From positions 1 to 7,132 of the forward strand of contig JAHLFQ010000197.1 of the NCBI GenBank assembly GCA_018883705.1: a stretch of DNA of 7,132 bases, written 5' to 3'. The stretch comes from Candidatus Cellulosilyticum pullistercoris (GTDB lineage: Bacteria; Bacillota; Clostridia; Lachnospirales; Cellulosilyticaceae). This document shows, piece by piece, positions 6,194 through 7,132 of the stretch. Both the position numbers and the translations under genes were made by a program. Below the pieces are notes generated by a model that saw only the letters and a list, made by a program, of their open reading frames with translations, did not search any database and was not told the DNA's origin. Position 1 is the stretch's first letter, and the number at the start of each line of letters is the position of its first letter.

Positions 6194-6199
6194 ATTATA
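6194..6199 (-). promoter_or_regulatory. -10 box of the methionine aminopeptidase promoter
   Basis: A consensus TATAAT on the minus strand lies 46 bp before the start codon. The -35 region is poor: the best hexamer, TGTAAA, matches three of six positions with a 16-bp spacer that contains a run of seven T's on this strand. Predicted transcription start is near 6187. Confidence 0.5.
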
Positions 6200-6273
6200 T
6201 ACCTATTCAAAAAAATTTACACGATTTATAATAAGAAAGTAACCTATTTTTATATTTTACTATGTTATGATAC

Positions 6274-6279
6274 TATAAT
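6274..6279 (+). promoter_or_regulatory. -10 box of the DHH phosphoesterase promoter
   Basis: TATAAT lies 41 bp before the ATG at 6321. No convincing -35 box is present at 16-18 bp (the sequence there is TATATT-like), and there is no TG extension directly before it. The region is very AT-rich, so chance matches are common. Confidence 0.35.
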
Positions 6280-6320
6280 ATATAGAAAGTATTTGCTCAA
6301 AATGATTAAGGAGAATATAT

Positions 6321-7132
6321 ATGATTAAACTATTTACACATAACGACTTAGATGGGCTTAGCTGTGTTTTACTAGCAAAGCTTGCTTATGGCAGTGATTC
6401 TGTAGACTTTGAAACTTGCCGCTATGAAGATATTGATGATAAAATTCAGCTTTATTTTGATGAAAAACAGAATGAGGTATTTCAGTCTTGCTTTATAACA
6501 GATATTTCAATGAAAGACGAAGTGGCCAGTTATATTAATACCCTTCTTCCTACACCTTCGAAGCATATTTCTCTCATTGACCACCATATTAGTGCCATTG
6601 ACCTTAATCAATATGACTGGTGCCATGTGACTGTGGAAGACGAAACAGGTCAAAAATGTAGCGGAACTTCTCTCTTCTATGAAAGATTACTTACTCTAGA
6701 TGTTCCCCATAAAGAAAACCTTTTAACGCCAATTGTTAAGAGCTTCGTAGAAAAAGTAAGACGTTATGATACTTGGGATTGGAAAGTACTAGATGATTTA
6801 GAAGCCAAGCAACTTAATGATTTATTTTATATTTTAGGAAAAGAACGCTTTTTAGATTATTGGTTAGATCGTCTTGAAAAAGATAAAGGCGACTTTTGCT
6901 TTGATGAAGTGCAGCTATTACTTCTTGATCTTAAACAAAATGAAATTGATCAGTATATTGAATCTCGTAATGAAGAACTGATTGTAAAAGAAATTGCTGG
7001 CTATCAAGCAGGTATTGTTTTTGCTAATCGTTTTCAAAGTGAACTTGGTAATGAACTTGCTCTTTTGCACCCTGAACTTGACTTTATCGCCATGATTAAT
7101 GTAGGGGGTGGCGTATCTTGTCGTACGGTTAA
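6321..7132 (+). CDS. DHH-family phosphoesterase (3' truncated by the window end)
   Basis: The frame is open from ATG 6321 to the window end (270 complete codons). AAGGAG at 6308-6313, 7 bases upstream, fixes the start. The N-terminal DHH domain shows its metal-binding motifs in order: HNDLDG (7-12, with D9 and D11), ITDIS (59-63, D61), the signature D87-H88-H89 in LIDHH, and RRYDTW (147-152, D150). A charged helical linker (about 155-225) leads to the start of a DHHA1-like substrate domain; the last visible residues, VGGGVSCRTV, resemble its glycine-rich nucleotide/phosphate-binding loop. The family contains Mn2+-dependent phosphodiesterases acting on short oligoribonucleotides (nano-RNases such as NrnA and NrnB), pAp and cyclic dinucleotides. 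The short spacing and lone DHH arrangement look more like the NrnB/YngD-type proteins than RecJ, but the exact substrate is not proven. It is divergent from map across 173 bp. Confidence 0.88.
   Translation, partial: MIKLFTHNDLDGLSCVLLAKLAYGSDSVDFETCRYEDIDDKIQLYFDEKQNEVFQSCFITDISMKDEVASYINTLLPTPSKHISLIDHHISAIDLNQYDWCHVTVEDETGQKCSGTSLFYERLLTLDVPHKENLLTPIVKSFVEKVRRYDTWDWKVLDDLEAKQLNDLFYILGKERFLDYWLDRLEKDKGDFCFDEVQLLLLDLKQNEIDQYIESRNEELIVKEIAGYQAGIVFANRFQSELGNELALLHPELDFIAMINVGGGVSCRTV

Noticed and set aside
6148..6320. Possible riboswitch or small RNA in the divergent map/DHH intergenic region
   Set aside because: The region is AT-rich with only simple runs and promoter-like hexamers. I see no stable multi-stem structure or known aptamer core.
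1..7132. CRISPR array, insertion sequence, tRNA/rRNA, phage or toxin-antitoxin genes
   Set aside because: No regularly spaced direct repeats, transposase, tRNA-like cloverleaf or recognisable mobile or defence genes appear on either strand.

Overview
The window is AT-rich DNA with short intergenic gaps, AGGAGG-type ribosome binding sites, TATAAT-type promoters and hairpin/T-tract terminators. This points to a low-GC Firmicute. The gene set (secreted NodB-type deacetylase, SEC-C methionine aminopeptidase, a clostridial Gate-domain membrane protein, a DHH phosphoesterase) fits an anaerobic clostridium, perhaps a Lachnospiraceae or Cellulosilyticum-like organism. The genus is inference only.

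Layout from left to right: (1) the 3' end of a plus-strand gene, probably an SGNH/GDSL hydrolase, closed by a strong hairpin. (2) Two minus-strand genes: a 225-aa TIM-barrel protein of unknown function and, upstream of it, a 63-aa zinc-ribbon protein with its own promoter and a weak terminator. (3) A plus-strand secreted polysaccharide deacetylase, divergent from the zinc-ribbon gene. It converges on the next block across a 33-bp perfect palindrome that probably terminates both strands. (4) A minus-strand run, read from right to left: SEC-C methionine aminopeptidase, terminator, multi-pass Gate-domain membrane protein, CorA-type Mg2+ channel, nitroreductase. (5) A DHH phosphoesterase on the plus strand, divergent from the aminopeptidase and cut by the window end.

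The membrane protein, corA and nitroreductase genes are co-directional with gaps of 64 and 72 bp. They may be partly co-transcribed, although the nitroreductase has its own plausible promoter. The aminopeptidase appears to be a single-gene unit. The other genes look like independent housekeeping or accessory functions.

No stretch longer than 300 bp lacks a gene. I see no tRNA, rRNA, CRISPR array, insertion sequence, phage gene or defence cassette. I found no convincing new multi-gene system. The less explained items are the TIM-barrel protein, the small zinc-ribbon protein, the Gate-domain transporter beside corA, and an AT-rich palindrome over the nitroreductase promoter.
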